Positions 1 to 7,995 of a stretch of DNA of 64,000 bases are shown piece after piece. The notes beneath the pieces were generated by a model, which had not been told where the DNA came from, made no database searches, and was given only the letters and a program-made list of their open reading frames with translations. Both the position numbers and the translations under genes were made by a program. Position 1 is the stretch's first letter. Every line of letters begins with the position of its first letter. Source of the stretch: JBEISR01 sp044371425 (GTDB lineage Bacteria > Planctomycetota > Planctomycetia > Pirellulales > Pirellulaceae); the NCBI GenBank assembly GCA_044371425.1, contig JBILTR010000009.1, forward strand, positions 1-64,000, in the 5' to 3' direction.

Positions 1-90
1 AAACGAACTATCAGCATCTTCTTCTCTTCGCGTTTTCGCGCCTTCGCGAGAGGCCAAAAGACTCTGGTACCTGACCGAAGGAGCTATCCG
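1..90. repeat. Direct repeat, copy 1 (90 bp, cut by window edge)
   Basis: Bases 1-90 match 220-309 with three mismatches and no gap by eye. The unit contains CTTCGCGTTTTCGCGCC at its centre, a run of CTTCGCG steps. The copy may continue upstream of the window. No protein-coding signal is convincing here: all reading frames are short and use the same GCGAAG motif. Confidence 0.85.
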
Positions 91-160
91 GAGCCAACCG
101 ATTTCATCGGACTGGCCTTGGTGAATGCGAGTCAGTCTTTTGGCTGTCAGCGTTTCAGTT

Positions 161-185
161 CACGCGAAGCCGCGAAGGCGCGAAG
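161..185 (+). repeat. CGCGAAG-type interspersed motif
   Basis: The stretch CACGCGAAGCCGCGAAGG followed by CGCGAAG is a short periodic motif built on CGCGAAG. Close relatives lie at 39416-39445 and 40942-40971 on this strand, and in inverted orientation at 26-50 and 245-269. This is a small dispersed repeat family; its function is unknown. Confidence 0.6.
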
Positions 186-219
186 CCGTGCAGAGTGGGT
201 CTTCTTTGCGAGGCATGGA

Positions 220-309
220 AAACGAACTATCAGCATCTTCTTCTCTTCGCGTCTTCGCGCCTTCGCGAGAGGCCAAAAGACTCTGGTCCCTGACCGAAGG
301 AGCCATCCG
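220..309. repeat. Direct repeat, copy 2 (90 bp)
   Basis: Second copy of the unit at 1-90, offset 219 bases, differing at three positions by eye. It holds the inverted CGCGAAG motif at 245-269. Between this copy and the first predicted gene (310-447) I see no other structure. Confidence 0.85.
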
Positions 310-447
310 CTGGGGGGTGGCTGCCGATGCTGAGTGGTACCCAATCGACAGGTCGCAAGCTAACATCATGAGGCACCGACCTACCGAAGGGCGGTTTGTG
401 CTTTGCCCTGAACATGATCCCGGCTGTCGATGGAGGATTCAAGTAGC

Positions 448-1698
448 ATGCAGTGGGACCCGGAAGTGGAAAGCCCGGCGACGATCGCGATCGTCGGAGG
501 TGGCTGGACAGGCTTGGAGGTGGCTCTTTATGCCCGCTACCTTGGCTACTCGATCGAGCTGTTCGACGCGCGCCGGATCGGCTGGAACTGGGCCTGCTGG
601 GAAGACAAGCCGATGCCTTGCTGCTGGGAGGAGGCAACCACCCCACTGGGACGGGCTGCGCTAGAGGCACAAGGGGAAGGGATCCCCAAGGATCATTGGC
701 CGATGGTCCCGACGCGCAGGGAGTTTGCCGAGCGGTATTTGATCGCCTTGGCCAAGTCGGATCTTCTGGTCGATTTCGTCCATTTCAATCATCGAGTCAT
801 CGACGTCGGGCGTCGCACCGTGCCGGTTGGCTGTCTGGATGCTCAGGAACGGTGCAACGACGAGTTCCGCATCCTCTCCGAGTCGAAGTTCCACGGGCAG
901 CGGGTGACGCGAGCCGATGTGGTGGTCGACAGCAGTGGATGGTCCAACCATCCTGTCGGCATGGGGCCATGCGGTTCGGTCGCCGCCGGTGAAGATCGCG
1001 GGGCTCCCTCCGTTTTCTTCGCTCTTCCCACCTACGAACAGCAAGATCGCTGGCTTCAGAAAGACCTTCTGATTCAAGGAGAGAGCGAGGAAGCTGTCGA
1101 GCTGGTTCGGCGATGGCTGGAAGTTCCGGCTGACCGGCAGCAGGGCACCTTGCGATGGTTGGTGCAAGATCCAGATTTTGCCCGATCCGATCGGTTCCGG
1201 TCGTTGGAGACGCTCTGGTCCCGGCATACCCAGCGCGCGGCGATGCTGAGCTGTCTGGGGATCGAACGACTGGCCCCAAAGCCGTCTTCCGGAACTTCCC
1301 AAGCCGGTTGGATGGTTGAGGTTTCGTTTGCAGACGATCGGATCGAACCGATCGAGGTGGATTCGATTTTCCATCTTCCCAACCCAGGGCTCGATTGGTC
1401 CTTTTGTCGATCCTTGTGGGTGATGGAGCCACGGTTTGTGTCGTCGGCGAAGACAAGGGAAGGAAGCCAGTCTGAGCCACAGGAGGGAGGGGGGCATGGG
1501 GAGGTTGCGGAGCTGTTCCGAAGCATCGCAACGGCCGAGCCTCATTACTACGTGCTGGGAAGCAAACGCAGCAACGATCGATCCGACCATGCATTCCGTC
1601 GGATCCGCGAACAGATTCGATCGCTCTTCGCGGTCCTCGGCGACCGGGAAGAGCTGGATCTTTACGCCGTTTGGGAATCCCGGCTCGCTTCCTCCTGA
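448..1698 (+). CDS. Putative FAD/NAD(P)-binding oxidoreductase
   Basis: Roughly 416 aa. The N-terminus has a Rossmann beta-alpha-beta fingerprint (IAIVGGGWTGLEVALYAR, then a hydrophobic strand ending in acidic LFDA), typical of flavoproteins that bind FAD. No substrate-specific motif was recognised, so the reaction is unknown. The general shape (one N-terminal dinucleotide fold in about 400 residues) fits FAD-dependent monooxygenases or the lycopene-cyclase/tryptophan-halogenase superfamily. ATG 448 is preferred because GGAGG lies at 432-436; the in-frame ATG 430 has no visible ribosome-binding site. The 3' end overlaps the convergent acyltransferase gene by 37 bp. No signal peptide is seen, so it is probably cytoplasmic. 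The function is inferred from the fold only. Confidence 0.7.
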   Translation: MQWDPEVESPATIAIVGGGWTGLEVALYARYLGYSIELFDARRIGWNWACWEDKPMPCCWEEATTPLGRAALEAQGEGIPKDHWPMVPTRREFAERYLIALAKSDLLVDFVHFNHRVIDVGRRTVPVGCLDAQERCNDEFRILSESKFHGQRVTRADVVVDSSGWSNHPVGMGPCGSVAAGEDRGAPSVFFALPTYEQQDRWLQKDLLIQGESEEAVELVRRWLEVPADRQQGTLRWLVQDPDFARSDRFRSLETLWSRHTQRAAMLSCLGIERLAPKPSSGTSQAGWMVEVSFADDRIEPIEVDSIFHLPNPGLDWSFCRSLWVMEPRFVSSAKTREGSQSEPQEGGGHGEVAELFRSIATAEPHYYVLGSKRSNDRSDHAFRRIREQIRSLFAVLGDREELDLYAVWESRLASS

Positions 1699-2780
1699 TT
1701 CCTGCGAGTCCCCTGATACCAAGGCAGCTCGATCTGCCGATGGAGCTGGCTGGCGGCCAGCCAGGATAGGAGCGAGGCCATGGGTAGGGCCAGCAGGATG
1801 GCGAAAAGAGGAACGCCCTTTGCGCCGGAGAACCGATCCAGGCACCAGAAGACTAGCTGAAGGCAAAGCCCATGGATCAGGTAAAACGAGTAGCTGATCC
1901 TGCCCAGTTGAACCAGCGGCAGCCAAGAGAAGCAGCGAGTGGTTTGCTGTGGACCTGCGTCGGCTAAGCCTGCACTGAGCAGCAGCCATGCCGAGGCGCC
2001 TTGAAGGACCGTCTTGGCCAGAATCCAGGCGGGACTGGACCACGGCAGGAGTCCAGACGCGATCAATCCCACCATGCCCAGGGTGGGCCTGTTCCAGCCA
2101 GCGGGCAACCGCCAGCCCGATCGCGTCTGTTCGTAGACCAACATCCCGACTAGGAAAAGGGTGACCGGATAGGGACCACCTCGAATGGCGCACCAACAGC
2201 CAATCGAGGACGCGATCCAGCCTAGCGCGACGATTTTGGTTTCGAACGACGGACTTCTCTTTGCGACCCAAAAGACCCACAGCGGAACTAGAAGATAAAA
2301 GAGCAGTTCGTAGCCAAGCGTCCAGCTGACGGCAATCATCGGCGCAGGAAGAAAGATGACTGGCAGAAGGAGGGCATTGAGCAAAAGGTAGAGGGCGGCC
2401 GGAAGCGAGCCCTCGGGAATTTTGCTGGCCGAAGGGATCATCCAGCTTGCCAGCAGGTACAGCATCAGGACCGTCCAATAGACTGGCATGATGCGACGTA
2501 GACGACGGCGCCAGAACATCCAAACGCTGCCATGCGATCTTGCCAGCGACGCCAGGATAAGCAGTCCACTGAGGGCGAAGAATAGTCCAACGGCTCCCTC
2601 TCCCAAACGATCTAGCGGAGCGATCCAAGGCTTCGCAGAGGGGATCTGGCGACTCCACCGCTCGCCAGCCAGCGTGAAGAAATGATTCACGAAGACCAGG
2701 AGTGCGGCGAAGCCGCGAAAGCCATCCAGCCACAGGGAGCGTGATGTCGAAGGAAAGATCTCTGCGGGACCGGTTTTCAT
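1662..2780 (-). CDS. Acyltransferase family 3 (OafA/YrhL-like) membrane protein
   Basis: 372 aa, mostly hydrophobic, with about ten predicted membrane segments. The first segment has the family signature LWLDGFRGFAALLVFVNHFF (R, D, G and H conserved), and an arginine-rich loop WRRRLRRIMPVYW follows near residue 90. Acyltransferase-3 proteins move acetyl or other acyl groups onto surface polysaccharides, lipids or small molecules at the inner membrane. The donor and acceptor cannot be told from sequence. GGAAG sits 7 bases before the ATG at 2780. It overlaps the convergent oxidoreductase gene by 37 bp. It is followed on its own strand by nothing related, so it is probably a single-gene unit. 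Confidence 0.9.
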   Translation of the reverse strand: MKTGPAEIFPSTSRSLWLDGFRGFAALLVFVNHFFTLAGERWSRQIPSAKPWIAPLDRLGEGAVGLFFALSGLLILASLARSHGSVWMFWRRRLRRIMPVYWTVLMLYLLASWMIPSASKIPEGSLPAALYLLLNALLLPVIFLPAPMIAVSWTLGYELLFYLLVPLWVFWVAKRSPSFETKIVALGWIASSIGCWCAIRGGPYPVTLFLVGMLVYEQTRSGWRLPAGWNRPTLGMVGLIASGLLPWSSPAWILAKTVLQGASAWLLLSAGLADAGPQQTTRCFSWLPLVQLGRISYSFYLIHGLCLQLVFWCLDRFSGAKGVPLFAILLALPMASLLSWLAASQLHRQIELPWYQGTRRNQEEASRDSQTA

Positions 2781-2884
2781 CGCAGGCTTCCGACTCGACA
2801 GGGGCTACAGCTTGGCCAGAACACCGGCGCCAGTCGATTGGTCGACCGGTGGCTATTTGAGCGACTGGTAGCCAAGCATCCAAG

Positions 2885-2919
2885 CGAAAAAAAACCGGCG
2901 ACCTTTCAGTCGCCGGTTT
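2885..2919 (-). terminator. Intrinsic terminator of the 1568-aa surface protein gene
   Basis: Perfect 11-bp inverted repeat (2892-2902 and 2909-2919) with a 6-base loop. On the minus strand it is followed by a run of eight T. It starts 26 bases past the stop codon of the minus-strand gene at 2946. This is the clearest rho-independent terminator in the window. Confidence 0.92.
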
Positions 2920-2945
2920 GCTCTCTGCAGATTCGTTCAATCGTC

Positions 2946-5900
2946 TCAGATGAAGTCATCCCATTCATTCTGATCGAACACCTTATCGACGCTCGACAGA
3001 TAGTACGGAGACTTCATCGGGGGGGCTGCCATGTTGATGGTTTCCCACGTCAGATCTTCCTGAGTCGCCAGAATTCGCACTAGGCGGTTGCCCGCCGCAT
3101 CGGTGACTCGGACATTTCGGTTCTTCGGCACCAGAGCGGTATGGACGTTCTGAGCGGCATCGACTCGTGTCAGGTAGACGTCTTGCCCGTTTGCCCCAAT
3201 CACTACCTCGCTGTAGACCGTCCCATCGAATCCATCCTTCATCGACGACCACAGAGGGCGTCCCGCAGCATCGACTGCTGCATAGAAGCCCTTCTGCTGG
3301 ATTCCGGGGTACCTGCCGTAGAAGCTGGAGGCCAGATTTTCCACGATGTTGGCGTATCCAGGTTCCACGCCGATCATTGCGAAGTTGTAGTCGCAGGCGA
3401 TCACATCCCCAGGTGGGTCGATCTGGATGGTGAACTGGTTGGCGACAGTGTCCAAATCCCCCATCGGTCCCGCATGATCGGCACCGTCGGTGATCAGAGT
3501 CGGGGAGACGATCCGCACCGTGTAGGTGCCAGGCGCCAGGTCGCGGAAGTCATAGGATCCATCCCCCATGGTCAGTTCCTCGACCGGAGTGATGTCGGTC
3601 GATTCACCGACCACTCGACCGGTCAGAACCACCTTGACTCCACCTAGCCGCGTCTCCCGGTCCCCAACTTTCCCATCGTAGTTGTCGTCGGTCCAGACGA
3701 ACCCCTGGATGACGCTGGGGACGAATGGCTTGACATCGATGAAGAAAGTCGCCGTATCGGTCAGCGCTGGGGAACCATTGTCGGTAACGATGAACTCGAA
3801 ACTGTCCGGACCGACATAGTCAGCCGGTGGGACGTATCGAAGCAGTTTCGTGGCAGGATCGAAGGTGATCGATCCGCCTTGGGCAGTCGTTTGGCTGGTC
3901 ACACCCGCAAGGGTCACCACCTGGCCAGTTTCGCCAGGACCTGGCGAGAAGGTGGCCACTTCGGCATTGACGTCGAACTCGCGGGCAAGATTCTTGTAAG
4001 CGATCCGATTGATGTCCTGCGCGATCGGTCCATCGTTGACCGGTGCGACGGTGATGAAGACGGTGCCCGACCCGGTTAGAGGTGGAGTGCCGTTGTCTTC
4101 AATCGAGTAGGTGAACGAATCCTGCCCAAAGAAGTTCGCTGGTGGCGTGTAAACCAAGTCGTTGCCATCCCGAACCACAGTACCTCCCCGAACGGTCGTC
4201 GCGGAGAAGGACTTGAAGGTGATCGTCTGGTCTCGTTCGGAAATCGCCGTTTCTGGGCCTGGCCGATCGTTGGCCATCAAGCCGAAGCTACCAGGCTGGT
4301 TGAAGCCAGCGTAAAGGCCGATGGCATAGCGAGCTACCGTATCTTCTGTCGCGTTGACCTGGTCGTCCCCGACAACCGGCGGATCGTTGACTTCCGTGAC
4401 GTTGATGGTCACCGTTCCCACAGCCTGCTTGGGATCTGCAGCGCCGCCGGTGGTTCCGTTGTCTTGCACGGTGTACGTGTAGATGAAGGAACCGACGAAG
4501 TCCTGCGACGGGTTGTAGCGGACTTCATTACCGATCAACTGAATCGTCCCGGCACCCGTGGTCTGAGCCTGCACTGAGATGACGGTCAGCGTCTGACCGC
4601 TTTCGTTGGGACCGGCGCTAGAGCCATTGAGCAGGTTGCTGGTTGGCATCGTGAAGATGGTATCTTCGGGCGTCGTGTAGGTGTGATTGATCACCGTCGG
4701 GCCATCGTTCACCTCGCGGATGTTCACCGTCACCTTGGCCGTCGAAGGCTCGCTTCCGACTTTCCCATCGACCATGGTGTACTCGAAGACGACGCGCTGG
4801 GTCTGATCGGCCCCAGGGACGTAGAACAACGTGTCATCGCTGGTGTCTGCTGTTCCCTTGTTGTCCAGCGTCACCGTACCGTGGATTGGTTGGGTAAACG
4901 ACAGGATCTGTTTCGACTCACCGGTGTTGATGAAATCGTTGAGCATCACATTGATGTCGACGCCTGCAGAATCCTCATCAATCGTCCGAACATCATCCAC
5001 CGCGAACGGCAGGGTGGGCGGAATGATGAAGACCGCAATGTTGCCAGTGGCCTCCAAGCCTCCCTTGTCCCTGACTGTGTAGGTGAAGGTGTCTTCGAGA
5101 TTCACCGCTCCAGGGGCTGGGGTGTAATTGATCGACTTGCCGTCGGCAGCAATCGTCACCGTGCCTCCCTGGGAGGGCGTTCCTACGGCAACTATGACCA
5201 GTTCATCCCCTGCATCCGGGCCTGGGCTGTCGTTGGCAAGTGGGTCAAAGTTGCTGGTCAGTCCCGTCAAACCGACAGCGACAAACCGCGCTGACCCAGT
5301 GTCATCGACCACGATCGGACCGTCGTTGACGGGAGTGATATTCAGCGTGACGCGGCCAGTCGCTTCTGCAGGAGGTGTTCCGTTGTCGCGGATGGTGTAG
5401 CTGAAGAAGTCCTGGCCGTTGTAGTTGGCCGGGGGTTGGTATCGGTACACCCCGTTGGAAAGGGTGATCGTCCCACCCCTCTCAGTCGTCGGATCGATCG
5501 ACAGCAAGGTCAGCGTCTGATTCGACTCGTTGCTTGGACCGGGTTGGCTCTTGGAGAGCAGATCGTTGGCGGCTCCCGTTCCAATCAAGGTCAGCGGAAC
5601 ATCTTCTGCTGAGGTGATTGGCCCGGTGAATGGAATTGGCGCGTCGTTGACCGGCGCGACGTTGATCGTCACCGTGGTGGAAGCCGTCTGAGGCGGTGTG
5701 CCACTATCGGTCACCTGGACGCGGAATCTCGCCGTGCCATTGAAGTTGGCTTCCGGTGTGTAGGTGATCGTGCCACCCACGACGCTAACGGTGCCAAAGG
5801 TCTGACCGGAGATTGGGGTGGCGATCACCGAGGTGAAGGTCTGCGCCCCTTCCTCTGGACCTGGGCTGAAGATTTCAGTCGCCAAAATGCTGATGGCGGT

Positions 5901-7652
5901 ATCTTCGTTGGTAGCGAAAGTATCCCTGATCACCGTCGGTGCGTCGTTGACCGGAGTGACGGTCACCGTCACGGTGGCGGTGCTAGTATCCCCAAGCGCG
6001 TTGGCGATTGTGTAGGTGAAGGTGGTCACCCCGGAAAAATTCGGGGCTGGGGTGAAGGTAACGTTCGTGCCGTTGGCTGCGAAGGAAACCGTGCCCCCGC
6101 CACCGGAAGGTTGCGTCACCGATTGGACGAAGAAGGGAACACCTGTCAGGACGGTCGTATCATTGGCCGTAACCGGAAGGACGGTTGGTCCCTGATCTTC
6201 CAGGATGGCTGGCTGACCCGAGATCGGGAACGAGTCGTCGTTGGCTGTTAGGTTCTTGACCACCTTGAGCATGACGTTGCGAGGGAACGAGATGATCGAC
6301 GGATCGACCTTTTCGTTTTCGCCGATCAGCAGCATCTCCGACGTGGTAGCTCCTTCCCCTGAGAAGAAGACCGTCCCCTCTTTCCCTGCGGTGAAGGTTG
6401 CTTCCCAGACGCGGTAGAACGCCGACGGATCGACCCCAGCAGGAAGGCTTAAACCATTCAGCCCCGCACTGGTATCTCGAAGCCTGTAGGTCGTAGGATT
6501 GACTCCGACGTAGAAAGCCTGAGGGAACTGATCGTACTGAACCGGTTGGTTTCCGCCGGTTGGGGTCTTCATCCGGAAGTCGAACGCGGCCAGAGTCACC
6601 TGAGAAGTGGTGGCGGGATCTGGATTGGGATAGCCGGAAATCGAGAAATTCATCGGCGACGTGATGTTGCTGTTTCGCTCAACGAACGTACCCGACGCGT
6701 CCACCATGATGGGATCGGGAAAATTGGTCCGCGCCAAGTCATTGATGAACGTGATGTTGTAATGGGTGAAGGCTTGGGTGCTGCTATCCAGCCGCGCCAC
6801 GTTTTCGACGCGTACATTGTTGGCGCCAACGCCTGGAAGGTTAGCCACGGCGGTCTGAATGCGAGCTGCCAGTTCCGTCTTGTTGAGCGCCCCTGCAGCC
6901 GAGATCGGCATCTCGATGGGGGCTGTCTTACGAGCGTCTGCTCCGGTACCGAACTGAATCGAGAATGATCCCTGCTGGTAGACCCAGACCTTACCGGTTT
7001 CTTTCGGTGGAGTCGAAATGCGGAGCAGGTCAACCTCGGCCCACTCCAGCTCGACGATCTCATTGGTGATGCCGTTCTGGTTGGCGATCACCACATCGTG
7101 AGCCACATTGTAGAGTCCCAGCGGATCGATGGCTCGAGCGTCCCTCGCAAGAACACGCAGCTTGAACTGAGAGCCTACGGAGGCCTGATAATCCGGGACC
7201 CCGTTGCCCGGAATCGGGTCCGGCAACAAGGCGCCATTCATATCCACAATCTCATACTTCAGCTCGACAATTTCCCCCAAACCTTCCCCACGGTTCAAGG
7301 CGTTGACCACCATCAAGGCGTCCATCGGCGTCAGCATCATGTCGCCGCTAACGTCCATCAGAGGCTGGCCCGAATTGCGATCGAAATTCGGATCCAGCGA
7401 TCGCGGCCCTTCGGAATTGAGCGAATTGACGACGTACAGGGCGTCCAGAGGGGTCACGCGAAAGTCTCGAGTGACGTCGGGAGCAAAAATCAGATTCTGG
7501 TGGGGCGACAAATCGGCTGCAAACAACTCGCGTCGCTCCAGACTCTCCACCTGCAGCGCCTGGCCAAAACGGCGTCTCTGCTGCCGGAGCTGCTCCCCGC
7601 GATCGCAAGATCGAACCCGTTTCTGACCGCGACGATCGTTCTGTCCGCTCAT
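2946..7652 (-). CDS. Secreted cadherin-like/Ig-like repeat protein with N-terminal dockerin repeats
   Basis: 1568 aa. The N-terminus is basic, then LQVESLERRELFAAD, the planctomycete extracellular signal, which marks export. Two dockerin-type calcium motifs follow directly (about residues 57-121: VTPLDALYVVNSLN and LTPMDALMVVNALN), so the dockerin is N-terminal rather than C-terminal. Residues about 480-1310 hold roughly eight tandem modules of 90-110 aa, most joined by VNDAP or VNDGP with T-F-Y-T-x-x-D-N-G cores, typical of cadherin-like/VCBS adhesion repeats. Near residue 1313 an SdrD-B-like (Cna-B) domain begins (GFVWTDDNYDGKVGDRE). The last ~150 residues are unassigned and end acidic (DQNEWDDFI). 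No catalytic motif is seen. The likely role is cell-surface adhesion or matrix. It stands first of three similar large genes on this strand and ends at its own terminator. Confidence 0.88.
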   Translation of the reverse strand: MSGQNDRRGQKRVRSCDRGEQLRQQRRRFGQALQVESLERRELFAADLSPHQNLIFAPDVTRDFRVTPLDALYVVNSLNSEGPRSLDPNFDRNSGQPLMDVSGDMMLTPMDALMVVNALNRGEGLGEIVELKYEIVDMNGALLPDPIPGNGVPDYQASVGSQFKLRVLARDARAIDPLGLYNVAHDVVIANQNGITNEIVELEWAEVDLLRISTPPKETGKVWVYQQGSFSIQFGTGADARKTAPIEMPISAAGALNKTELAARIQTAVANLPGVGANNVRVENVARLDSSTQAFTHYNITFINDLARTNFPDPIMVDASGTFVERNSNITSPMNFSISGYPNPDPATTSQVTLAAFDFRMKTPTGGNQPVQYDQFPQAFYVGVNPTTYRLRDTSAGLNGLSLPAGVDPSAFYRVWEATFTAGKEGTVFFSGEGATTSEMLLIGENEKVDPSIISFPRNVMLKVVKNLTANDDSFPISGQPAILEDQGPTVLPVTANDTTVLTGVPFFVQSVTQPSGGGGTVSFAANGTNVTFTPAPNFSGVTTFTYTIANALGDTSTATVTVTVTPVNDAPTVIRDTFATNEDTAISILATEIFSPGPEEGAQTFTSVIATPISGQTFGTVSVVGGTITYTPEANFNGTARFRVQVTDSGTPPQTASTTVTINVAPVNDAPIPFTGPITSAEDVPLTLIGTGAANDLLSKSQPGPSNESNQTLTLLSIDPTTERGGTITLSNGVYRYQPPANYNGQDFFSYTIRDNGTPPAEATGRVTLNITPVNDGPIVVDDTGSARFVAVGLTGLTSNFDPLANDSPGPDAGDELVIVAVGTPSQGGTVTIAADGKSINYTPAPGAVNLEDTFTYTVRDKGGLEATGNIAVFIIPPTLPFAVDDVRTIDEDSAGVDINVMLNDFINTGESKQILSFTQPIHGTVTLDNKGTADTSDDTLFYVPGADQTQRVVFEYTMVDGKVGSEPSTAKVTVNIREVNDGPTVINHTYTTPEDTIFTMPTSNLLNGSSAGPNESGQTLTVISVQAQTTGAGTIQLIGNEVRYNPSQDFVGSFIYTYTVQDNGTTGGAADPKQAVGTVTINVTEVNDPPVVGDDQVNATEDTVARYAIGLYAGFNQPGSFGLMANDRPGPETAISERDQTITFKSFSATTVRGGTVVRDGNDLVYTPPANFFGQDSFTYSIEDNGTPPLTGSGTVFITVAPVNDGPIAQDINRIAYKNLAREFDVNAEVATFSPGPGETGQVVTLAGVTSQTTAQGGSITFDPATKLLRYVPPADYVGPDSFEFIVTDNGSPALTDTATFFIDVKPFVPSVIQGFVWTDDNYDGKVGDRETRLGGVKVVLTGRVVGESTDITPVEELTMGDGSYDFRDLAPGTYTVRIVSPTLITDGADHAGPMGDLDTVANQFTIQIDPPGDVIACDYNFAMIGVEPGYANIVENLASSFYGRYPGIQQKGFYAAVDAAGRPLWSSMKDGFDGTVYSEVVIGANGQDVYLTRVDAAQNVHTALVPKNRNVRVTDAAGNRLVRILATQEDLTWETINMAAPPMKSPYYLSSVDKVFDQNEWDDFI

Positions 7653-7995
7653 CGATCAACCCACCCTTGGGATAAGAGATAAGAGCCCTCGAAAGCTCTC
7701 CAAAACACCACATTGTCCATGCCGAGCGAAGCGGCGACTGCGTTCAGCCACCCAGCCTCCAGCCATTCCTCCTCGCCCGCGGCCTTCCGCCGAGCAAAGA
7801 GTCCATCGTCTCAGTAAAAACATCGGGACTCCGACTGCCCTACCTTTGACAAGAGTTCCCTTCCTGGAACATCTTTCCCATCTTTCCTGTTTTATCGTGT
7901 TTTGTCTGAGGCGTCGCACTATTTTTTTCGATGGCGGGGGCTCAACCAAAGTTCCCAAAAAATCGATTGGAGGAGTGGTTCGTGTTTTTTGGGGC
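7653..7995. other. Intergenic region between two surface-protein genes
   Basis: 343 bases between the stop of the metalloprotease-like gene (7996) and the start of the cadherin-like gene (7652), both minus strand. It should hold the promoter of the latter, but I see no convincing -35/-10 pair. No terminator with a minus-strand T tract was found for the upstream gene. Short reading frames here have no family features. Confidence 0.5.

Noticed and set aside
1..309. CRISPR array at the window start
   Set aside because: Only two long copies exist, 219 bp apart, with periodic internal motif; there are no short regularly spaced repeats with unique spacers.
7656..7958. 100-codon minus-strand frame between two surface-protein genes
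   Set aside because: It is Arg/Gly-rich with no ribosome-binding site or family similarity, and it lies in a typical promoter gap.
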